The translations under genes and the position numbers were made by a program. Shown piece by piece: positions 1 through 6,841 of a stretch of DNA of 19,829 bases. The first letter of the stretch is position 1. Every line of letters starts with the position of its first letter. This DNA is from Bacillota bacterium (GTDB lineage: Bacteria; Bacillota; Dethiobacteria; SKNC01), in assembly GCA_007121375.1 (NCBI GenBank), contig SKLX01000207.1, positions 1 through 19,829 of the forward strand, read 5' to 3'. A model generated the notes under the pieces. The model searched no databases, had not been told where the DNA came from, and saw only the letters and a program-made list of their open reading frames with translations.

Positions 1-1582
1 ACCTGAGAAAACCTTCCCGGTCTGCATCCAGAATAGCCACCAGGGAAACCTCGGGAAGATCCAGTCCTTCCCGCAGGAGGTTTATGCCCACCAGGACATC
101 AAAAACTCCCAGCCTCAAATCTCTGATAATTTCCATTCTCTCCAGGGTATGAATTTCCGAATGGAGATACCGAACCTTTATATTTCTTTCCTTAAAGTAG
201 TCCGTCAAATCTTCCGCCATTTTCTTGGTAAGGGTTGTAACCAGGACCCTTTCTTTGGCTTCTACCCTCTTTATTATTTCCCCGTAAAGATCTTCTATCT
301 GTCCCCGGGTAGGCCTCACCTCCACCTGGGGATCCACCAGCCCTGTAGGCCTGATAATCTGTTCCACAAATCTGCTGTTAATCCTTCTTTCATAGGAACC
401 GGGAGTAGCAGACACAAAGACTATTTTATTTATCTTACTTTCAAATTCATCAAATTTCAAAGGCCGATTATCCAGGGCAGAGGGCAACCGAAAACCATGG
501 TCTACCAGGGTTTTCTTCCGGGAACGGTCCCCTGCATACATGCCCCCAATCTGGGGAACAGATACATGGGATTCATCTAAAAAAATAAGGAAATCCCTGG
601 GGAAAAAGTCCAAAAGGGTATAAGGCCTGCTGCCTTCAGGCCTTCCCGTCAGGTGACGGGAATAGTTTTCTATCCCTGAACAAAAACCTACCTCTCGGAG
701 CATTTCCAGGTCATACCTGGTGCGCTGTTCTAGTCGCTGGGCTTCCAGGAGCTTATTTTCCTTATGAAGCTCCCTGAGACGCTCCTCCAGCTCCTCCTCT
801 ATATCTTTAATAGCCCGGTTTAAATTATCCTGGGAAGTAACATAATGGGAGGCAGGAAATACTGCCGCATGTTCCCGGTCTCCAAGGATTTCTCCCGTTA
901 CCACATCAATTTCTCTGATCCGTTCAATTTCATCTCCAAAGAATTCGACCCTTAAAGCTTTTTCCGTAAAAGAAGCCGGGTATACTTCCAAAACATCTCC
1001 CCTTACCCGGAAGGTGCCCCGGGTGAAATTAATATCATTACGGGCATACTGCATGGCCACCAGCCTCTTTATAACTTCATCCCGGTCCCGGTTTGACCCC
1101 GACCGCAGGGAAAGAACCTGTTCCTGGTACTCCTGGGGAGAACCCAGGCCGTAAATACAGGAAACACTGGCCACAATAATAACATCCCTTCGTTCCAGTA
1201 GGGAACTGGTAGCCGAATGGCGCAGCTTATCAATTTCATCATTTATGGAGGAATCCTTTTCTATATAAGTATCTGTCTGGGGAATGTAAGCTTCAGGCTG
1301 ATAGTAATCATAGTAACTTACAAAGTATTCAACAGCATTTTCCGGGAAAAACTCTTTAAACTCACTACACAGCTGGGCTGCCAGGGTCTTGTTTGGAGCC
1401 ATGATCAAGGCAGGCTTTTTAACCTCCTGGATTACATGGGCCATAGTAAAAGTTTTTCCCGAACCGGTAACCCCCAAAAGGGTCTGGTGGGAAAAGTCAT
1501 TTCTTATTCCCTTGGCCAGTTCCTTTATAGCCTCGGGTTGATCTCCTTTAGGAGTATAATCAGAAACAAGTTTAAAAGACAT
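1..1582 (-). CDS. uvrB: UvrABC excinuclease subunit B (partial, C-terminus outside window)
   Basis: UvrB is the DNA-damage verification helicase of nucleotide excision repair; it receives lesions from UvrA and recruits UvrC. I translated this gene by hand because it runs off the left edge. The protein begins MSFKLVSDYTPKGDQPEAI, the family N-terminus. It has Walker A GVTGSGKT at about residues 37-44, the beta-hairpin region with YYDYYQPEAYIP near residue 90, the DESH motif II, and INLLREGLDLPEV late in the helicase core. 527 complete codons are visible and the frame is still open at base 1, ending DADREGFLR, just before the expected QTIGRAARN motif VI. The UvrA/UvrC-interacting C-terminal domain is therefore missing only because of the window edge. 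The ATG at 1580-1582 is preceded by AGGTG about 8 nt upstream. A strong promoter lies at 1628-1656. No SOS-box (GAAC-N4-GTTC) was seen upstream. Confidence 0.97.
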   Translation of the reverse strand, partial: MSFKLVSDYTPKGDQPEAIKELAKGIRNDFSHQTLLGVTGSGKTFTMAHVIQEVKKPALIMAPNKTLAAQLCSEFKEFFPENAVEYFVSYYDYYQPEAYIPQTDTYIEKDSSINDEIDKLRHSATSSLLERRDVIIVASVSCIYGLGSPQEYQEQVLSLRSGSNRDRDEVIKRLVAMQYARNDINFTRGTFRVRGDVLEVYPASFTEKALRVEFFGDEIERIREIDVVTGEILGDREHAAVFPASHYVTSQDNLNRAIKDIEEELEERLRELHKENKLLEAQRLEQRTRYDLEMLREVGFCSGIENYSRHLTGRPEGSRPYTLLDFFPRDFLIFLDESHVSVPQIGGMYAGDRSRKKTLVDHGFRLPSALDNRPLKFDEFESKINKIVFVSATPGSYERRINSRFVEQIIRPTGLVDPQVEVRPTRGQIEDLYGEIIKRVEAKERVLVTTLTKKMAEDLTDYFKERNIKVRYLHSEIHTLERMEIIRDLRLGVFDVLVGINLLREGLDLPEVSLVAILDADREGFLR

Positions 1583-1627
1583 AATAAGCACCTGCCCATA
1601 AATGTTAACATAATTACAGTATCTTAT

Positions 1628-1656
1628 ATTATAGCAAAAAAACCAGGGTCAGACAA
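1628..1656 (-). promoter_or_regulatory. Promoter of uvrB
   Basis: On the minus strand TTGTCT (1651-1656) is followed by a 17-nt spacer and TATAAT (1628-1633). The -10 carries the TGn extension (TGCTATAAT). This is a near-consensus vegetative promoter about 45 nt upstream of the uvrB start codon, and no other gene lies between. Confidence 0.75.
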
Positions 1657-1699
1657 AAATTTTATTTAAAACTATAACCAGGCATTTTAATCATAAAAT

Positions 1700-1733
1700 A
1701 AAGGGAGATACCCCAAAATGGGTGCCTCCCTTT
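1700..1733 (-). terminator. Rho-independent terminator after the first OFA transporter
   Basis: The arms AAAGGGAG and CTCCCTTT, plus inner ACCC/GGGT pairs with one mismatch and one wobble, enclose a short loop. On the minus strand a T-rich stretch (ATTTTATGATT) follows. It lies about 55 nt beyond the stop codon of the transporter at 1787 and upstream of the uvrB promoter, so it separates the two units. Confidence 0.7.
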
Positions 1734-1786
1734 ACTTAAGCTCTATGCCCGTAATTTATTTCCCCTAATTTAATATCCTCTACTCT

Positions 1787-3061
1787 CTATGTTTTAACAG
1801 TGGTAGTATCTCCCATATCTTCTTCAAAAAGCTCTTTGGGGGCTTTCATGGTAAGGGCCAGAATAATCCCCACAACACTTAAAACAGCAGAAACCGTGTA
1901 GGCAATCCCGTATGTGCCCGTCATATCACGAACAATGCCACCCAAGAGGGGACCAAAAACACCGCCGCCACCCCAGGCGGTAAAGACCAGGCCGTAATTA
2001 ACACCCAGGTTTTTAACACCAAAGTAGTCCGCTGTAATAGCAGGGAAAATGGTAAGCATTCCCCCAAAGGTAAAGGCAACTATAGAAGTACCAATAAACA
2101 GGGGTGCTGCCGTAACAAAGGTGGAGAAGAGGGCAAAGGTTACAACCTGCAGGGCAAACATGAGCATCAATGTAAGACGGGGGCCGATTTTATCGGATAT
2201 AATCCCGCATCCAATACGCCCAGCCCAGTTAAACACTGCGTATACAGAAATTAACCAGAAAGCCATGTCGCTGGAAAGTGCTGCCTGCTCCAGGCCAATG
2301 GAACGAAGCTGCCCGATAATGAGAAGGCCTGCCAGGGTTCCAATACAGAACATGGACCATAAACCATAAAATTGAGGAGTCTTCAATATCTGGCTATACT
2401 CGTAATCCACTATCACTCCTTTGGCTTTAGCAGCAAACTTACTGGCCAGGTGTGGTGGAGGAGGCTCCGGTTTATAATCAGGGGGAGGATTGGATATTAG
2501 CTGCGCCAACACCAGAATAACTATACCGTAAGCAATACCCAGAATAACAAAAGTCTGGGGTAGGCCAAATGCATCTAACAAATACCTGGCCAGGGGTGCT
2601 ATGTAGAGTCCAGCCAGACCGAAACCGCTTACTACAATACCAGAAACAATGCCCCTTTTATGGGGACCAAACCATTTTACAGCTGCAGGAGTAGGCGCTG
2701 CATAGCCAAAGCCCATGGCCAAACCAAAAATAATACCAAAGGATATGGATAACCCCAGGGGAGTTATTAAATAACTTGATAAAACCAGGCCCACAAGAGC
2801 TGCAACTCCCGCCAGCATAATAACCGTCCTGGGTCCAATCCTGTCCTGGAGACGACCTCCGGGAACCATGGAAATAGCAAAAATGAAACAGGCAATCATA
2901 TAGGGAATTTGCGTTTCAGTTGCAGACCAGCCATAGGTTTCAAACAGGGTAGTCTGGAAGGCCCCCCAGGAATAAAGGACACCCAGGGCCAGGTTTATCC
3001 CCATACCTGCAAAAGCAACAATCCATCCCTTGTTGGGATTTATATTATTTGTTGTAGACAT
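1787..3061 (-). CDS. OFA-family MFS transporter, copy 1 (oxalate/formate antiporter-like)
   Basis: This is a 424-residue major facilitator protein with about 12 hydrophobic segments, expected in the cytoplasmic membrane. MFS motif A appears after TM2 (GRLQDRIGPR, residues 69-78) and again after TM8 (DKIGPR, 290-295). The long central loop (191-230) contains NPPPDYKPEPPP, typical of the OFA (oxalate:formate antiporter) family. The substrate is not known: as I recall OxlT, its TM11 lysine (Lys355) sits in a TAK motif, and here the equivalent reads FTAWGGGG (Trp363), so oxalate exchange should not be assumed. No oxalate-degradation gene (frc, oxc) is adjacent. It is very like the neighbouring copy at 3719-4981, with the same loop and motifs, so the pair is a tandem duplication. 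ATG at 3059-3061 has AAAGGGAGAG just upstream. Confidence 0.9.
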   Translation of the reverse strand: MSTTNNINPNKGWIVAFAGMGINLALGVLYSWGAFQTTLFETYGWSATETQIPYMIACFIFAISMVPGGRLQDRIGPRTVIMLAGVAALVGLVLSSYLITPLGLSISFGIIFGLAMGFGYAAPTPAAVKWFGPHKRGIVSGIVVSGFGLAGLYIAPLARYLLDAFGLPQTFVILGIAYGIVILVLAQLISNPPPDYKPEPPPPHLASKFAAKAKGVIVDYEYSQILKTPQFYGLWSMFCIGTLAGLLIIGQLRSIGLEQAALSSDMAFWLISVYAVFNWAGRIGCGIISDKIGPRLTLMLMFALQVVTFALFSTFVTAAPLFIGTSIVAFTFGGMLTIFPAITADYFGVKNLGVNYGLVFTAWGGGGVFGPLLGGIVRDMTGTYGIAYTVSAVLSVVGIILALTMKAPKELFEEDMGDTTTVKT

Positions 3062-3265
3062 TTTATCTCTCCCTTTCCCATAAGTAAGTTAAATAATAAT
3101 TAGTAAAATTAATTAATAAGTAAAAATCAGTGCTTTTCTTTATTTTTCTATCTTTTAAATCCTGGCAAACACCCCCTTTTTGTAGATTATTAAAAATAAA
3201 TAACCCATTAATGAGAAATAATGTTAACTATTTCACTATTTTTCAGCTCTTATCAACCATTAAAA

Positions 3266-3303
3266 AAGCCCCTTCCCATAAAAATCTAATGCTGGAAGGG
3301 CTT
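3266..3303 (-). terminator. Terminator-like hairpin in the leader of OFA copy 1 (attenuator candidate)
   Basis: On the minus strand AAGCCCTTCC pairs with GGAAGGGGCTT (one bulged base, about 17-nt loop) and runs straight into TTTTTTAATGG. This is the architecture of an intrinsic terminator, yet it lies 205-242 nt upstream of the OFA start codon and well past the true terminator of the preceding gene (3633-3674). It therefore either ends a small untranslated transcript or is a conditional terminator in the OFA leader. The 5' arm overlaps a perfect palindrome GGCTTATAAGCC and could also pair with an upstream GAAGGG, so alternative folds exist. Confidence 0.6.
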
Positions 3304-3344
3304 ATAAGCCAGGAGTTTTGGAGGTTTTAAACCCTTCATAGGAT

Positions 3345-3360
3345 ATTAAGATTTCTTAAT
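3345..3360. promoter_or_regulatory. Perfect palindrome, possible operator
   Basis: ATTAAGA-TT-TCTTAAT has 7-bp perfect arms. It lies 15 nt from the Spo0A-like box, in the region where the OFA copy 1 promoter should be. In DNA this AT-rich such a palindrome can arise by chance. Confidence 0.3.
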
Positions 3361-3374
3361 TGCTCTACTACTTA

Positions 3375-3383
3375 TTCGACAAT
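3375..3383 (-). promoter_or_regulatory. Spo0A-box-like site upstream of OFA copy 1
   Basis: The minus strand reads ATTGTCGAA, which contains the TGTCGAA core and matches 8 of 9 positions of the 0A-box consensus TTTGTCGAA. It lies about 315 nt upstream of the OFA start codon and about 70 nt upstream of the leader hairpin. Confidence 0.4.
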
Positions 3384-3632
3384 AATTTTTAATTTCCTAT
3401 TAAATTCAGTAAAGAATATATTTTTTAAACTTTCAGAACTTTCTTAACTTTCTAACTGGCATTTTTAGGGTGTAGCAAATTGCTTTAAATGCAGGGCATC
3501 AGGAAATTATGTAATATTTGTTATTTCTTGGACGGAAGGCCAGGCAACTTATATTTTTCAGAATTTTCACATAATTATTTTAGCTGGGTTACTGTTGGAA
3601 GGAAATAATAGCAGGAGGAAAATTACATTAAA

Positions 3633-3674
3633 AAGGGGCTGCCCCAAAGATATTTCCCTTTGGGGCAGCCCCTT
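3633..3674 (-). terminator. Strong rho-independent terminator after OFA copy 2
   Basis: The stem AAGGGGCTGCCCCAAAG / CTTTGGGGCAGCCCCTT is perfect over 17 bp with an 8-nt loop. It is followed on the minus strand by TTTTTAAT, 45 nt past the TAA of the upstream gene. Confidence 0.93.
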
Positions 3675-3718
3675 AAAATATGACTGCAAACTTTTCTTAT
3701 TTCATTTTATTTTACAGC

Positions 3719-4981
3719 TTAGGCTTTAGCTCCTTCTTCAGCTTTTTCTTCTTCATAGATATCCGTCGGCGGCTTCATTATCCAGGCAAGAATTACAGCT
3801 ATAATACTTATACCAGCGGAAATATAGTAGGCAGTGTCAAATGTTCCTGTTGCGTCCCGGACAATACCACCCAGGAGGGGTCCGAAAACACCGCCGCCGC
3901 CCCAGGCGGTAAAGACCAGACCGTAGTTAACACCCAGGTTTTTAGTACCAAAGTAGTTAGCCGTAATAGCCGGGAACAGGGTTAACATTTCACCGAAAGC
4001 GAAACCAACCAGAGCTGTTCCAATAAACAAGGGTACTGCTGTTACAAAGGTAGCAAAGAGAGCGAAAACTACAAACTGCATGATAAACATGAGAAGCAAG
4101 GTATTACGAGCACCAATTTTGTCCATTAGCTGACCGCAACCAAGGCGTCCAGCCCAGTTAAATACCGCGTATAAGGAAATCAACCAGTAAGCCATGGTAT
4201 CGCCAAGCTGCGCCTGTTCCAGTCCAATGGTGCGAAGCTGACCAATAATCAGTAGACCCGCCAGGGTGCCGATGCAAAACATGGTCCACAAACCGTAAAA
4301 CTGGGGAGTTTTAAGCATTTGCTTATAATCCCAGTCCACAACTACCCCTTTGGCCTTGGCAGCAAACTTATGGGCCAGATGCTCCGGGGGAGGCTCCGGC
4401 TTGTAATCAGGTGGCGGGTTAACAATAACCTGCGCCAGCAGGATTATAATTAAACCATAAGCAATACCAAGGATTAAGAAAGTATTTTCCAGCCCAAAGG
4501 CCCCTTGGAGGTACTGAGCCAGGGGGGATATATAAAGGGCAGCTAACCCGAAACCACTAACCACGATACCGGCAATCAGACCCCTTTTATGGGGACCAAA
4601 CCATTTAACAGCCGCGGGGGTAGGCGCTGCATAACCAAATCCCATGGACAGACCGAAAATAACACCGTAGGAAATGGATAACCCTACAGGACTTATCAGC
4701 CAACTGGACAGGGATAAGCCTATAAAGGCAAATACACCAGCTAATGTGATTACCATCCGGGGCCCAATTCTATCCTGGAGACGGCCTCCGGGAACCATGG
4801 ATATGGCGAATATAAAGCAGGCAATCATATAGGGAATCTGCGTTTCAGTTGCCGTCATGCCGTAATCTTGAACCAGGGTAGTCTGGAAGGCACCCCAGGC
4901 ATAAAGAACACCCAAACATAGATTTACACCCATGCCTGCAAATGCTACTAACCAACCTTTATTGGCAGTTTGACTAGCCAT
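3719..4981 (-). CDS. OFA-family MFS transporter, copy 2 (oxalate/formate antiporter-like)
   Basis: This 420-residue protein is a close paralogue of the one at 1787-3061; by eye roughly three-quarters of positions are identical. It has about 12 membrane segments, motif A (GRLQDRIGPR, about residues 66-75), the NPPPDYKPEPPP central loop, and the FTAWGGGG TM11 motif, with Trp360 where OxlT-type proteins are recalled to have lysine. One visible difference is FGEMLTLFP against FGGMLTIFP in copy 1, which adds a glutamate beside TM10. The C-terminal tails differ and are acidic in both. The substrate is unknown; a small carboxylate is a family-level guess. ATG at 4979-4981 has GAGGAGAG about 8 nt upstream. 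It is probably its own transcription unit: a strong terminator follows (3633-3674) and promoters are visible upstream. Confidence 0.9.
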   Translation of the reverse strand: MASQTANKGWLVAFAGMGVNLCLGVLYAWGAFQTTLVQDYGMTATETQIPYMIACFIFAISMVPGGRLQDRIGPRMVITLAGVFAFIGLSLSSWLISPVGLSISYGVIFGLSMGFGYAAPTPAAVKWFGPHKRGLIAGIVVSGFGLAALYISPLAQYLQGAFGLENTFLILGIAYGLIIILLAQVIVNPPPDYKPEPPPEHLAHKFAAKAKGVVVDWDYKQMLKTPQFYGLWTMFCIGTLAGLLIIGQLRTIGLEQAQLGDTMAYWLISLYAVFNWAGRLGCGQLMDKIGARNTLLLMFIMQFVVFALFATFVTAVPLFIGTALVGFAFGEMLTLFPAITANYFGTKNLGVNYGLVFTAWGGGGVFGPLLGGIVRDATGTFDTAYYISAGISIIAVILAWIMKPPTDIYEEEKAEEGAKA

Positions 4982-5151
4982 TTACATCTCTCCTCTTCAA
5001 AAAAATTTAGGTAAGAAAGCTATTTGCTTTGATAAAATTATGCCAGAATTAATTATGTCATGAGTAATATTATAATACCTAACAAATATTTAAATATACT
5101 TTTCTTCACTCTTTATACTCCCGGGTACCACCTCCCTCGTTAAAATTTTTT

Positions 5152-5180
5152 ATTATATTATAATCCCCTAAATCCCTCAA
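5152..5180 (-). promoter_or_regulatory. Candidate promoter of OFA copy 2
   Basis: On the minus strand TTGAGG (5175-5180), a 17-nt spacer and TATAAT (5152-5157) form a sigma-A-type promoter. It lies directly after the terminator-like hairpin 5218-5248 and would give a leader of about 165 nt. A second, closer candidate is the extended -10 TGGCATAAT at 5037-5045, which lacks a clear -35. Confidence 0.5.
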
Positions 5181-5217
5181 GCATCCTTGGAGAAAAGAGA
5201 AATTATGGGAAAAAGCG

Positions 5218-5248
5218 GGGGATCAACCGCAAATCCTGCGGTTTCCCC
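5218..5248 (-). terminator. Terminator-like nested hairpin downstream of the MinJ-like gene
   Basis: GGGGA and AACCGCA pair with TGCGGTT and TCCCC, with a 2-nt bulge and 5-nt loop. On the minus strand CCGC and then TTTTT follow. It lies about 280 nt beyond the stop codon of the MinJ-like gene and just before the promoter at 5152-5180, so it most likely insulates the two units. It could also be a leader element of the OFA gene. Confidence 0.6.
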
Positions 5249-5527
5249 AAAATACTTATGGAGGGGAGAAAAAATTTTCTAAATTTTCAATCTTTAAACT
5301 TCATAAGGCAGGTTCTGATCTTTTCTTAAATACCTGCTTATTAATATTTATTTTATAGAAACCTTTTTGATAACCAAATAATTATGCCACATGATTCTAA
5401 AAAAAGAATATTTTTTCTAAAGTTCTAAATTTTCAGAATATTCTTCTTAAATTATATTAAATGTTAGGGATTAATGCAAGGGAGAATTGAATATTTTTTT
5501 TATTTTTAAAAAAATAAAATAAAGAAA

Positions 5528-6820
5528 TCACCTTTTTTCCCCGAATAACTTACCTTTTAAAGACTCAAAAAAACTTCCATGCTTAAATTCCACATAAGTG
5601 GAACTATGGGAATCGGGCACCAGAATAACTCCCAGCTTTCTTGGGTGAAAATCCATAGTTACCCTGCATGATACCTCTTTTCCCTCTTTCTTTATGACTC
5701 TTAAAGAAAAGTCCTTTTCTTCAGATTGAACACTTTTGTTTAAGTCCAGCCTGCCTTCCATGGGGTTTTCATTAATGCTCAATATTATGTCTCCGCTGGA
5801 CAGGCCCGCCTGGTAAGCAGGATAACCGGGTAGAACATCAAGAATTTTGATTCCCCTCTCCGGGGTGACATAAAAGGGCTCTCGGGAAAGCTCTTCTTTG
5901 TTACCTATCATAATCAAATATTCATGGCCCAGGGGGGCGAATAAAGCTGCCGCCAGGACAAGTTCAAATTTATAGTGGGCCATTATGGCCAAAACTACCA
6001 GGACAATACTGTACCAGCCCAGGTTCCTGGCAGAACGAAGACTCTTTTTCCTTGGTTCCGAAGAAATGGTAAAATCCCCGTAACCTAACCCCGCCACGAT
6101 AGGAAAAAGCATGTAGTAAGCCCGGTTGCCTTCAGCTACCTGGGCAGGAGCCCCCAGTATAGGCCACCATTCAGGCATTTCCATACCATACTGCATAAAT
6201 TCTGCAGCTTCCGGGATCATCATGGTAATAAGACCTACAATAGGAAGGGGCCAAAATTTCTGCAGGCTGAAACCTCCAACAATTTCCCCTTTCCCCCTTT
6301 TCAGAAAAAGGGGACTGGGGCCAATATGGCCACTCAAGGCAATTAATATGCTTTCCGTCAGATGAAGTATACCAATAAGGGCCATCAGACCGGGCACATT
6401 TATGTTTGCCAAACCTTCAAAAAAACCCGCGGGAGGCAAGTAAGGAGAAAACAACTCAGCCAGGATACTTGCTACTCCAATAACCCCCCCCGCATAGGCA
6501 AAACACATATACCTGGGGTTAACCAGCATCAGGATAATAGCCAGGGGCCATAGATAGAGTATACCCACCTGGTCCAGGGAAATTCCTATTAACACCAGCA
6601 TAACACTGGCAGCCAGGCCCCCTACCACACCAAAGCCTGCTGAAATCAAGGTTTGTTTAATTACATTATTTTTGGGAACCCCAAACATTTTTATTTCCAT
6701 GTTTACCAATTTTCGGTACTGAAAACCTACCAGTAGCATTACTAACCAGAAAAGTATATTAACAAAGGAAAACAAATATGTCTGGCCCATTAAATTAAAG
6801 AGATTTAATATAAAATCCAT
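5528..6820 (-). CDS. MinJ-like polytopic membrane protein with C-terminal PDZ domain
   Basis: This is a 430-residue protein with several hydrophobic segments in roughly residues 12-300 (for example 12-34, 57-80, 84-100, 105-125, 143-165, 268-300). A PDZ domain follows at about 318-395, with PGYPAYQAGLSSGDIILSINENP as the carboxylate-binding and GD loop region, and then a basic tail. The layout and the HLTESILIALSGH segment resemble B. subtilis MinJ (YvjD), which links DivIVA to MinD at septum and poles. That function is inferred, since no divIVA or minD is in the window. It sits 21 nt downstream of the S41 protease gene, so the two are probably co-transcribed. The neighbours ctpB, ftsEX and uvrB match the minJ neighbourhood of B. 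subtilis as I recall it. ATG at 6818-6820 has AGGAGA about 10 nt upstream. An alternative reading is a generic PDZ membrane scaffold. Confidence 0.75.
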   Translation of the reverse strand: MDFILNLFNLMGQTYLFSFVNILFWLVMLLVGFQYRKLVNMEIKMFGVPKNNVIKQTLISAGFGVVGGLAASVMLVLIGISLDQVGILYLWPLAIILMLVNPRYMCFAYAGGVIGVASILAELFSPYLPPAGFFEGLANINVPGLMALIGILHLTESILIALSGHIGPSPLFLKRGKGEIVGGFSLQKFWPLPIVGLITMMIPEAAEFMQYGMEMPEWWPILGAPAQVAEGNRAYYMLFPIVAGLGYGDFTISSEPRKKSLRSARNLGWYSIVLVVLAIMAHYKFELVLAAALFAPLGHEYLIMIGNKEELSREPFYVTPERGIKILDVLPGYPAYQAGLSSGDIILSINENPMEGRLDLNKSVQSEEKDFSLRVIKKEGKEVSCRVTMDFHPRKLGVILVPDSHSSTYVEFKHGSFFESLKGKLFGEKR

Positions 6821-6841
6821 TGTAACTAATTCTCCTATTTT

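Larger units (their letters stand above)
3062..3718. other. 657-nt AT-rich intergenic region between the OFA genes
   Basis: I see no credible gene here; the short open frames are AT-rich and lack family features. On the minus strand, from high to low coordinate, it holds the terminator of OFA copy 2 (3633-3674), two TTTCAGAA elements (3556-3563, 3431-3438, plus-strand reading), a Spo0A-like box (3375-3383), a palindrome (3345-3360), a terminator-like hairpin in the leader of OFA copy 1 (3266-3303), and about 200 nt of A/T-rich leader. No convincing sigma-A promoter for copy 1 could be picked out by eye. Confidence 0.7.
4982..5527. other. 546-nt AT-rich intergenic region upstream of OFA copy 2
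   Basis: No credible gene is present. Minus-strand features in order are a TTTCAGAA element (5431-5438, plus-strand reading), a GTGGCATAAT extended -10-like sequence near 5385, a GCAGGT/ACCTGC hairpin around 5300-5340, a terminator-like hairpin (5218-5248), a sigma-A-type promoter (5152-5180), a GGTGGTACCC sequence near 5125-5135, and a second extended -10-like CTGGCATAAT at 5037-5046. Confidence 0.65.

Noticed and set aside
149..580. Open frame on the plus strand, 143 codons
   Set aside because: It is the antisense of the helicase core of uvrB, which reads perfectly on the minus strand, and it has no ribosome site or family features.
1583..1700. SOS/LexA box upstream of uvrB
   Set aside because: I searched by eye for GAAC-N4-GTTC and for close variants and saw none.
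3130..3330. Plus-strand open frame in the intergenic region before OFA copy 1
   Set aside because: It is AT-rich, lacks a ribosome binding site, and overlaps the terminator-like hairpin 3266-3303; it is more likely leader DNA.
3461..3480. Possible sigma-54 promoter (TGGCA ... GC) on the plus strand
   Set aside because: The spacing between the GG and GC elements is wrong for -24/-12 and no gene lies downstream on that strand.
5115..5140. GGTGGTACCC on the minus strand upstream of OFA copy 2, resembling the T-box GGTGGTACCGCG element
   Set aside because: No Stem I/specifier structure precedes it within a transcript, since the likely promoter at 5152-5180 starts right before it. No GC-rich terminator follows it, and the gene is not an amino-acid or tRNA-synthetase gene.
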